11,727 bases of DNA, taken from the NCBI GenBank assembly GCA_034666665.1, contig JAXDLK010000322.1, forward strand, positions 1 to 11,727, read 5' to 3'. Shown here one piece after another: positions 5,953 through 11,727 of the stretch. This stretch comes from JAXDLK01 sp034666665 (GTDB taxonomy: Bacteria > Desulfobacterota > Binatia > JACPRU01). The notes under the pieces were generated by a model. It ran no database searches, was not told where the DNA came from, and was given only the letters and a program-made list of their open reading frames with translations. Position 1 is the stretch's first letter. Each line of letters starts with the position of its first letter. The position numbers were made by a program, and so were the translations under genes.

Positions 5953-6314
5953 GGCAGGGCGCCTTCTCGCTCGTCGAGGTGCTGGTCTCCCTCGCGGTGG
6001 CGCTGTCGATCGCGGCGTCGCTGGCGCGGTCGTCGTCGGCGCTCTCCGGGCGCCGGGCCGCCGAGGAGCGCCGCCTGGCGACCTCGCTGGCGGCGGAGGC
6101 GGCGATCGAGGAGATGCTCGCGCTTCCGCCCGAGGATCTCGTAGAGGGCGAGACCCGGGACGACGTCGCCGGGCCGTTCGGCCGGCTCGAGGCGCGGCGC
6201 ACGATCGAGCGCGGGCCCGAGGAAGGTCTTTTGCTCCTGGCCGTGACGGTCACCGACCGGAACGGCGGCATCGAGAGCTCGCTCCGCACGCTCCGGCGCC
6301 GCCCGTGGTGGTGA
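5949..6314 (+). CDS. PilV/GspI-type minor pilin
   Basis: A 121-residue protein with a very short leader, MRQGA, before FSLVEVLVSLAVALSIAASL, the hydrophobic type IV pilin helix. The expected cleavage gives F at +1 and Glu at +5, which places Ala rather than the usual Gly at -1. A cut after G4 would instead put Glu at +6. A short C-terminal region rich in charged residues (PPEDLVEGETRDDV and beyond) ends in RRRPWW. The start overlaps the stop of the preceding pilin gene (ATGA), indicating coupled translation. The size and order after a GspH-like protein fit PilV or GspI; the two cannot be separated here. Confidence 0.8.
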   Translation: MRQGAFSLVEVLVSLAVALSIAASLARSSSALSGRRAAEERRLATSLAAEAAIEEMLALPPEDLVEGETRDDVAGPFGRLEARRTIERGPEEGLLLLAVTVTDRNGGIESSLRTLRRRPWW

Positions 6315-6319
6315 GCTCC

Positions 6320-6949
6320 ATGCGCGACAACGGTGGATTCAGCGTCCTCGAGCTGCTCGTCGCCTCCGGCGCCGGGCTGGTCGGGCTCGCCGCGGTGTCG
6401 GCGCTGGTGCGCGCCGACGGCCGTCTTCTCGCTGCCACCAGCGCGGAAGTCGTCGTGCGAGAGGCCGGTCGGCGCGTGGTCGAATCGATCGTCCGCGAGA
6501 CCCGGGAGGCGGGGTTCGACCGCCGTCCGCCGGAGGAACGCCGCGGCGCCTTCGTCCCGGACCGTGACGGTCTCGCCGTCGCCCGCGAAGACGAGCTCGC
6601 CGTCTGCGCCGATCGGAACCCGCCGGATGGCGTCGCCGATCGAAGCTCGGACGAGTGCATCGGCTTTCTCGTGAGATCCGGAGAGCTCCTCGAGACGATC
6701 GGCCGGCAGCGGGTGCCGCTGGTGCCGCGAGGGGCGCTCTCCGCCGGAGGCTTTCGCCTGCGCTATTTCGATTCCTGCGGCACCGAGCTCGCGCCGCCGC
6801 CGGATGCATCGCTCGGCGCCGCCGAGCGCTCGCGCGTTCGCAAGATCGCCGTCGCTCTCCGTCTGACGTCCCCGGTGAGAGGCCGTGCCTTCGAGCTCGA
6901 CGCGGCCGCGGTGCTCCGCAACCGCCCGACGGCAGGATGCCGCGAGTGA
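6320..6949 (+). CDS. PilW-type minor pilin
   Basis: A 209-residue protein starting MRDNGG with cleavage expected after G6. Mature FSVLELLVASGAGLVGLAAV is the pilin-type membrane helix with Glu at +5. The downstream sequence (REAGRRVVESIVRETREAGFD, then beta-rich sequence with Cys pairs in CADRNPPD and DECIGF) resembles PilW-like minor pilins. The ATG at 6320 has a GGTGAG ribosome-binding-like site five bases upstream. GTG codons at 6308 and 6311 are alternatives, the latter overlapping the stop of the preceding gene. It is the third gene of the pilin operon. Confidence 0.8.
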   Translation: MRDNGGFSVLELLVASGAGLVGLAAVSALVRADGRLLAATSAEVVVREAGRRVVESIVRETREAGFDRRPPEERRGAFVPDRDGLAVAREDELAVCADRNPPDGVADRSSDECIGFLVRSGELLETIGRQRVPLVPRGALSAGGFRLRYFDSCGTELAPPPDASLGAAERSRVRKIAVALRLTSPVRGRAFELDAAAVLRNRPTAGCRE

Positions 6950-6987
6950 GCCCCCGCCGCCGCCAACGATGCGTGGGGATCTCCCCG

Positions 6988-8001
6988 ATGCTGCACCACG
7001 GCAGCGGCCAACGCGGTGTGATGCTGGCATCGATGATGTTCGCCCTCACATTGCTCCTGCTCCTCACGTCGACGCTCTTCCTGACGACCTTCCTCGACGG
7101 CAAGGCAGCCGCGAACGTCACCGCAGGCCGCGGGGCGCTGTTCGCCGCCGGGGCAGGCATCGAGCACCTCTGTTGGGCACTGCGGCCGGCGCCGGGGTTC
7201 GAGCGGGAGCTCTCCTGGCCGAACGGCGAGGCTCCCTTCGCGCGCCCTGCGTGGTTTCCCGCGCCTCCGGCAACCTATCGCGTGAAGGTCGCCGCCGGGC
7301 CGGCAGGGTCTCTGCGGGCGATCTCCGAAGGAACGGCCGCCGGCGGCGCCCGCAGGCGAGTGGAGGCGTTCTTCCACCGGGAGGCGGAGATGCGCACCGG
7401 AGCCGTGCTGATCCTGGCGGAAGGCCGGACGGACGGCCGCTTCTCGGCCTCCATGGGCGGAGAGCTCGCAGTCGATCCGCGAGATTCGGACGGCGGCGAC
7501 TTCACGCCCCTGGCGGTCGCCACCGAAGGCCGCACCGCCGCGAGCGCGTTCGGCGAGGCGCGTGCGGAGCCGCGGCCGCCGGTGATCGGCGCGACCGGGT
7601 TCGACGAGGCCAGCGACCGGCTGCGGCCGACGGCCGACCGGCGGCTCGCCACGGTGCCTCCCGGGTCGCGCTGGGGCAGCCGTCAGGCGCCGGAGGTGGT
7701 GGTGCTCGCAGGCGCGGCGGACATCGACGGCGACGTCTCGGCGTTCGGCATGGTGATCGCCGACGGGCCGATCCACGTCCACGGCGATTTCGAGGTCGAG
7801 GGGCTCCTGATCGCGACGGCGGGACTGGTGGTGGACGGGCGGCTCGTCGTCCGAGGCACGACCTGGGTGGCGGGCCTGCTGGACGTCTCCGGGACGGTAC
7901 GTCTCACGCATTCCTCGGGGGCGATCGGACGGGCCGACGCCACGCGGCCTGGAACGTTGCCTCGCCGGGCGTTCCTTGGAGCCTGGAGGGAGCTCTGGTA
8001 A
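6988..8001 (+). CDS. PilX-like pilus assembly protein with beta-solenoid-like C-terminus
   Basis: A 337-residue protein from ATG 6988. The N-terminus MLHHGSGQRG then VMLASMMFALTLLLLLTSTL has the RG-hydrophobic pattern of PilX-like proteins. It lacks Glu at mature +5 (Ser instead), a feature shared with GspK/PilX-like subunits. The central part (residues about 65-220) is poorly characterised. Residues about 230-318 contain repeated short beta-like units with a hydrophobic/Gly/Asp pattern (ADIDGDVSAFGMVIADG, IHVHGDFEVEGLLIATAG, LVVDGRLVVRGTTWVAG), resembling bactofilin-like polymer-forming repeats. An earlier in-frame ATG at 6937 would overlap the preceding pilin gene and lengthen the leader; 6988 is preferred for its leader. 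It is probably a minor pilin or tip-complex component, and the last gene of the pilin operon. Confidence 0.7.
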   Translation: MLHHGSGQRGVMLASMMFALTLLLLLTSTLFLTTFLDGKAAANVTAGRGALFAAGAGIEHLCWALRPAPGFERELSWPNGEAPFARPAWFPAPPATYRVKVAAGPAGSLRAISEGTAAGGARRRVEAFFHREAEMRTGAVLILAEGRTDGRFSASMGGELAVDPRDSDGGDFTPLAVATEGRTAASAFGEARAEPRPPVIGATGFDEASDRLRPTADRRLATVPPGSRWGSRQAPEVVVLAGAADIDGDVSAFGMVIADGPIHVHGDFEVEGLLIATAGLVVDGRLVVRGTTWVAGLLDVSGTVRLTHSSGAIGRADATRPGTLPRRAFLGAWRELW

Positions 8002-8054
8002 CGTGGCTTCCGCGGCCTTCGAGCTCGGCCTACGTGCTCCGGCGGCCTCGTCGC

Positions 8055-9332
8055 ATGCTCCGCGACAACCGACAGCTCGACTACCGCGACATCCAGGCGC
8101 TTCCGCACACCTTCACCAGCTCGGTCGATCCCAAGGTCATTCTCTCGAACCTGATCGAGCGCGCGAGCCGCATCCTGAACGCGACGCGTTGCTCGGTCGT
8201 GCGACTGGACCCGGATCGCCACCCGGGGCGCGCTTTCGTCTTCACGGCGGCCGATGATCCCTCGATCGAGGGCTACTCCCTGTCGCTCGATGCCTACCCC
8301 GAGATCCAGGCGGCGCTCACGGAAAGCCGACCCGTGCTCGTGCGAGACGAGCCCGGCGACCCGATCGCCGACCGCATCCGGGAGCGCCACCGGAAGCTGC
8401 CGTTTCCACTCTCGGTGCTGATCCCGCTCACCTACCGCGACGAGAACTTCGGCGTCCTCTTCCTGCGCTTCGCGGACGCGCAGCATCCGCTCCGCATCGA
8501 GGAGGTCGAGCTCTGCCAGCTGGTCGCCTTCGGTGCGGCCGTCGCGCTGCACAACGCCCGCGAGTACGAAGACCTTCTCGCCTCGATCAAGGACCGGGAG
8601 CACGGCGTGGCGCGCCTCGAGGAAGCCCATCGCCTGCAGATGGAGATGCTCGCCTCGGCGGCACACGACATCCGCACGCCGCTTCATTCGATTCTCGGCT
8701 ACGTGGACCTGCTCGCGGAGCACGCCTACGGCGCGCTCGCCGCCGAGCAGGTCGAGGTCCTCGGCTACGTCGGCGACAACGCGCAAACGCTCCTGCAGAT
8801 CGTCAACTCGCTGATCGACCACGCACGGCTGGAGGAGGGGCGGATTCCGACCGAGGCGACGAAGGGCGAGGTCGCCCGCCTGCTCGAGGAGCTGCGCATC
8901 ATCCTCGAGCCGCTCGCGCGTCAGCGGAAAGTGCAGTTCGCCGTACGCAGCAGCGGCGCCTTGCCGCTGATCGAGACCGACTGGCCGAAGCTCAAGCGCG
9001 TGCTGATGAACCTCCTCCACAACGCCCTCAAGTTCTCCGCCGGGGGAGCGGTTTCGCTGGAAGCCGGGTCCGACGACGGCCACGTGTGGTTCGAAGTGAG
9101 CGACAGCGGCCCCGGCATCCCCGCGGAGCACCTGCCGCACATCTTCGATCGGTTCTACCGGGTGAACCCGAAGCGCGACGAGACTCCCGGCGGCCTCGGT
9201 CTGTCGATCGTCAAGCGCTATTGCGAGATCCTCGGCGCCGACATCTCGGTGTCGAGCGCTCCCGGCCAGGGCAGCCGCTTTCGCGTGTCGGTGCCGCGCT
9301 CCTGGCGGGGAAGCCACGAGCACGATGGCTGA
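8055..9332 (+). CDS. Soluble GAF-domain sensor histidine kinase
   Basis: A 425-residue kinase without evident membrane segments. A GAF-like sensor region (about 20-170) begins VDPKVILSNLIERASRIL. A short coiled-coil-like stretch follows, then HisKA with phosphoacceptor H204 in AAHDIRTPLHSILGY, and an HATPase_c domain. The latter shows an N box at NLLHNALKFS (N323), a G1 box at DSGPGIP (D350) and GGLGLSIVKRY. It should autophosphorylate in response to a cytoplasmic signal and pass phosphate to the receivers encoded next. ATG 8055 is chosen; GTG 8034 is possible, and neither has a strong Shine-Dalgarno. The next gene begins inside its last codons (8-base overlap), implying a cognate pair. The signal is unknown. 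Confidence 0.92.
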   Translation: MLRDNRQLDYRDIQALPHTFTSSVDPKVILSNLIERASRILNATRCSVVRLDPDRHPGRAFVFTAADDPSIEGYSLSLDAYPEIQAALTESRPVLVRDEPGDPIADRIRERHRKLPFPLSVLIPLTYRDENFGVLFLRFADAQHPLRIEEVELCQLVAFGAAVALHNAREYEDLLASIKDREHGVARLEEAHRLQMEMLASAAHDIRTPLHSILGYVDLLAEHAYGALAAEQVEVLGYVGDNAQTLLQIVNSLIDHARLEEGRIPTEATKGEVARLLEELRIILEPLARQRKVQFAVRSSGALPLIETDWPKLKRVLMNLLHNALKFSAGGAVSLEAGSDDGHVWFEVSDSGPGIPAEHLPHIFDRFYRVNPKRDETPGGLGLSIVKRYCEILGADISVSSAPGQGSRFRVSVPRSWRGSHEHDG

Positions 9333-9702
9333 CGTCGCCTCCAGGCGAGTGCTCGTCGTCGACGACGATCCGGACAACCGCCGCGTGCTCCGCCGGATCC
9401 TGATGGCGGGCGGCGCAACGGTGGCCGAGGCGGAGGACGGCACGCAGGCGCTGGCGACGCTCGAGAGCTTCCGTCCCGATCTGGTCGTCCTCGACCTGAC
9501 GATGCCGGAGATCGACGGCTGGGAGACCGTCCGGCGCATCAAGCGCATTCCCGGCTTTTCCGCGACGCCGATCGTCGCGCTGACGGCGCATGCCCTGGCC
9601 GGGGACGAGGAACGCGCCCGGCGCGCCGGCTGCGACGGGTACATCGCAAAACCGTGCCGCCCCGCGGAGCTCCGCGAGCGCTTCCGCCAGTGGCTCGGAT
9701 GA
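9325..9702 (+). CDS. Stand-alone receiver protein (response regulator, CheY-like)
   Basis: A 125-residue single receiver domain with no output domain. It has the acidic cluster D13-D15 (VVDDDPDN), phosphoacceptor D57 (LDLTMPEIDGW), conserved Thr in ALTAHA and Lys in IAKPCRP. It overlaps the histidine kinase gene by 8 bases, so it is the probable phosphate acceptor. It may act through protein contact, like CheY, or as a phosphorelay intermediate. Cys replaces the usual aromatic residue after KP. Confidence 0.9.
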   Translation: MADVASRRVLVVDDDPDNRRVLRRILMAGGATVAEAEDGTQALATLESFRPDLVVLDLTMPEIDGWETVRRIKRIPGFSATPIVALTAHALAGDEERARRAGCDGYIAKPCRPAELRERFRQWLG

Positions 9703-9745
9703 CCTCGCCTACGTCGGCCGCCCCGGGTTCCTGTGGCCCGTGGGG

Positions 9746-9751
9746 TATGAT
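9746..9751 (+). promoter_or_regulatory. Weak -10-like element before the second receiver gene
   Basis: TATGAT matches TATAAT at five of six positions and sits 18 bases before the ATG at 9770, in a 67-base gap. No acceptable -35 was found at standard spacing. It could give the second receiver its own promoter, but the support is weak. Confidence 0.2.
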
Positions 9752-9769
9752 TTTGGTAGAGAACCCGCC

Positions 9770-10150
9770 ATGCCGCTGATCCTGGTCGTCGACGACAACG
9801 AAGACAGCACGCGCATCATCGAAACCGTGCTGCAGAACAGCGGCTACGAGGTCCGGGTCGCACGGACGGGGAAGGACGCGCTCGAGGCCGTCAGCCATGC
9901 TCCGCCGGAGGCGATCCTGCTCGACATCATGATGCCGGAGATGAGCGGCATCGAGGTTCTCGAGCGCCTGCGCTCCGCCCCGTCGAGCGCGCGCATCCCG
10001 GTCATCCTGCTGACGGCCAAGTCCCAGGACGAGGACGTGATCAGCGGATACCAGTACGGCGCCGACTACTACATCACCAAGCCCTTCACTCCGAAGCAGC
10101 TGATCTACGGCATCCGGCTGGTGCTCGGACAGGAGAAGGGCACGCCGTAG
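9770..10150 (+). CDS. Second stand-alone receiver protein (response regulator)
   Basis: A 126-residue single receiver domain: acidic pair D8/D9 (VVDDNEDS), phosphoacceptor D52 (LLDIMMPEMSG), Thr in ILLTAKS, Lys in YITKPFTPKQL. The start is fixed by ATG 9770 and by the usual receiver N-terminus (MPLILVVDD); the frame is open upstream only because it overlaps the preceding gene. It is clearly different in sequence from the receiver at 9325-9702, so it is not a recent duplicate. It is likely in the same signalling unit as the kinase, or a pilus or chemotaxis-like output. The partner is not identifiable. Confidence 0.9.
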   Translation: MPLILVVDDNEDSTRIIETVLQNSGYEVRVARTGKDALEAVSHAPPEAILLDIMMPEMSGIEVLERLRSAPSSARIPVILLTAKSQDEDVISGYQYGADYYITKPFTPKQLIYGIRLVLGQEKGTP

Positions 10151-10184
10151 GCGGCCGCTTCGCCGCGCCGGCCCCGGCGGCCGC
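10151..10184. terminator. GC-rich inverted repeat before tmk, possible terminator or start-sequestering hairpin
   Basis: GCGGCCGC occurs at 10151-10158 and again at 10177-10184. Being self-complementary, the two can pair as an 8-base stem around an 18-base loop, within which GCCG/CGGC can also pair. It begins right after the second receiver stop codon and is followed by a T-rich run (TTCTTGTTC) that contains the tmk TTG start. It could terminate the receiver transcript or hide the tmk start. The T-tract is imperfect. Confidence 0.35.
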
Positions 10185-10188
10185 GTTC

Positions 10189-10821
10189 TTGTTCGTCACG
10201 ATCGAAGGCATCGAGGGGAGCGGCAAGACGACCCAGGTCGCGCTCCTCGCCGAGGCGCTCGGCCGCGACTCGGCGCCCGTGCTCGCCACGCGCGAGCCGG
10301 GAGGCACCGAGCTCGGCGCACGGATCCGGTCGCTGCTCCTCGAGGAGACGATCGCGATCACGCCGGTCGCCGAGCTCTTCTTGATCCTCGCGGACCGCGC
10401 CGAGCACGTCGACCAGTCGATCCGACCGGCGCTCGACCGTGGGGAATGGGTTCTCTGCGACCGCTTCTCCGATTCGACGATCGCCTACCAAGCGTACGGC
10501 CGCGGCCTGGACCTCCACCTCGTGCGGCAGAGTGAAGCGTTCGCGCGCCGCGGCCTCGCTCCCGACCGCACCTTCGTCCTCGACTGCCCCGTCGACGTCG
10601 GCCTCGAGCGGACGGTCCGACGTCGCGGCGGCGGGCGCGGCGACCGCTTCGAAGGCGAGGACACGAGCTTTCACGAACGGGTGCGCCGCGGCTTCCTCGA
10701 GCTCGCACGCGAGTCGCCCGAGCGCGTTCGCGTGCTCGACGGCGGGCGCTCCGCGGATCGAGTCCACGAGGAGATCCTCTCCGAGCTCCGCGCCCTCGGC
10801 GCCGGGAGGCCGCACCGGTGA
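10189..10821 (+). CDS. tmk: Thymidylate kinase
   Basis: A 210-residue dTMP kinase, which phosphorylates dTMP to dTDP with ATP in dTTP synthesis in the cytoplasm. The P-loop is GIEGSGKTT (7-15), the substrate-binding REPGGTE lies at 35-41, and the DRF-type motif is DRFSDSTIAYQ (from D91; DRY is more usual). An Arg/Gly-rich lid region sits near RRRGGGRGDRF. The start is a TTG at 10189 with no Shine-Dalgarno; it gives the typical MFVTIEG opening and no better start is in frame. Its stop overlaps the GTG of holB (GTGA). tmk-holB is a common bacterial pairing. Confidence 0.95.
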   Translation: MFVTIEGIEGSGKTTQVALLAEALGRDSAPVLATREPGGTELGARIRSLLLEETIAITPVAELFLILADRAEHVDQSIRPALDRGEWVLCDRFSDSTIAYQAYGRGLDLHLVRQSEAFARRGLAPDRTFVLDCPVDVGLERTVRRRGGGRGDRFEGEDTSFHERVRRGFLELARESPERVRVLDGGRSADRVHEEILSELRALGAGRPHR

Positions 10822-11727
10822 TCCGTCTCGGCGACGTGCTCGGTCAGGACGAAGCGGTCGCCATGCTGCGCGACGGGTTCGCCCGAACGCGGCTCCACCA
10901 CTCGCTGCTCTTCGTCGGGCCGCGCGGGGTCGGCAAGCACACCACGGCGCGCGCGCTCGCGGCCGCGCTCTTCTGCGCGGGCGGAGGTGCGGACGCCTGC
11001 GGCGAGTGCGTGCCGTGCCGGCAGGTGATCGCCGGCACGCACCCGGATCTCGCGACGATGGAGCTCCCGCCGGTCAAGCCCTCGGCAGACCCCCGGGAGC
11101 GCCGGAAGCGCGCGCTGTCCATCGACCAGGTACGGGAGATGCAGGCGGCGCTCGGACGGCGGCCGATCGCCGGCACGCGCCGCGTGGCGATCGTCGACGA
11201 CGCGGAGACGCTGTCCGAGGAGGCGCAGAACGCGCTCCTGAAGACGCTCGAGGAGCCGCCGCCCGAGTCGTTCCTGATCCTGGTCTCGGCGACCGGATCC
11301 GCGCTCCGGCCGACCGTCCGCTCGCGCTGCCAGCGGGTCACCTTCCGGGCACTCGACACGGCGACGCTCGAGCGCGCGCTGATCGAGCGCTTCGAGAAGC
11401 CGGCGGAGGAGGCGCGCGAGCTGGCCGCCCACGCGGAGGGAAGCGTCGGGCGTGCACTGTCGCCCCATCTGGGAAGAATTCGCGAAGCCACCGCGGCCGT
11501 CGACCGGGTGCTCGCCTCGCTCCGCTCGGGCTATCGCGACGCACTCGAGGCGGCGGGGGCGCTCGAGGCGATCGAGGCGGCGCTGGCGCGCCCGCCCGAG
11601 AAGATCGCGGCGCCGGTGGTCGAGATGATCGTGGAGATCCTCTGGAAACGGCTCCGCCGGGACGCCGCGGGCCCGCTCGCGCTCGACGGGGGCGAAACCA
11701 CCGACGGTTTGACAGCTCCCGAGAAAA
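10818..11727 (+). CDS. holB: DNA polymerase III delta' subunit, 3'-truncated by the window edge
   Basis: 303 codons are seen, open to the window end. It is a clamp-loader AAA+ subunit of the replicative polymerase. Zinc cysteines C53, C61, C64 and C67 are followed by AGTHPD. The P-loop-like GPRGVGKHT (34-42) has Lys followed by His where Ser/Thr is expected. A Walker B-like VDDAETLSEEAQNALLKTLEEPP region (126-148) is followed by the SRC arginine-finger motif (169-171). delta' proteins often do not bind ATP, so the altered P-loop supports delta' rather than the gamma/tau subunit. The start GTG at 10818 overlaps the tmk stop. The C-terminus and whatever follows are outside the window. Confidence 0.9.
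   Translation, partial: MIRLGDVLGQDEAVAMLRDGFARTRLHHSLLFVGPRGVGKHTTARALAAALFCAGGGADACGECVPCRQVIAGTHPDLATMELPPVKPSADPRERRKRALSIDQVREMQAALGRRPIAGTRRVAIVDDAETLSEEAQNALLKTLEEPPPESFLILVSATGSALRPTVRSRCQRVTFRALDTATLERALIERFEKPAEEARELAAHAEGSVGRALSPHLGRIREATAAVDRVLASLRSGYRDALEAAGALEAIEAALARPPEKIAAPVVEMIVEILWKRLRRDAAGPLALDGGETTDGLTAPEK

Noticed and set aside
7683..9644. A 653-codon minus-strand open frame opposite the kinase and receiver genes
   Set aside because: It has the same shadow composition, and the plus strand has an intact kinase and receiver with catalytic motifs.
1..11727. CRISPR array, tRNA, rRNA, transposase or integrase
   Set aside because: I looked for regular repeats with spacers, tRNA-like cloverleaf ends and recombinase motifs and saw none.

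Overview
The window is a GC-rich bacterial chromosome segment, densely coded, with overlapping starts and stops and several GTG or TTG starts. Its content is a YfhO-type membrane protein, type IV pilus minor pilins with a prepilin peptidase, a sigma-54 activator, a soluble two-component cluster and tmk-holB. This suggests a Gram-negative-type, pilus-bearing lineage such as Acidobacteriota or a deltaproteobacterial relative. That placement is inference from gene content and base composition; no rRNA or other lineage marker is present.

Layout. Positions 1-1452 carry the C-terminal part of a YfhO-like multi-spanning membrane protein, whose start lies outside the window. On the opposite strand, 1416-2089 is a compact VapBC-type toxin-antitoxin pair with an inverted-repeat operator directly before the antitoxin start. 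The pair sits between two related copies of the YfhO tail (1325-1408 and 2137-2220, gapless, about 81% identical by hand alignment). The second copy also runs antisense through the last codons of a SAM-dependent methyltransferase (2170-3075, minus strand).

From 3151 to 8001 the plus strand is a type IV pilus or pseudopilin block. It holds a prepilin peptidase (pilD), an NtrC/PilR-type sigma-54 response regulator, and four small pilin-like proteins resembling GspH/FimT, PilV/GspI, PilW and PilX. A good match to a sigma-54 promoter lies between the activator and the first pilin gene. The likely logic is that the activator drives the minor pilin operon and PilD processes the products.

From 8055 to 10150 there is a soluble GAF-domain histidine kinase followed by two stand-alone receiver proteins, the first overlapping the kinase gene by 8 bases. 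From 10189 to the window end lie thymidylate kinase and DNA polymerase III delta' (holB, running off the edge), a common bacterial housekeeping pair joined by a GTGA overlap.

No rRNA, tRNA, CRISPR array, transposase or integrase was seen. Most of the window is conventional. The least ordinary part is the toxin-antitoxin cassette bracketed by duplicated YfhO tail sequence, which reshapes the 3' ends of both flanking genes.
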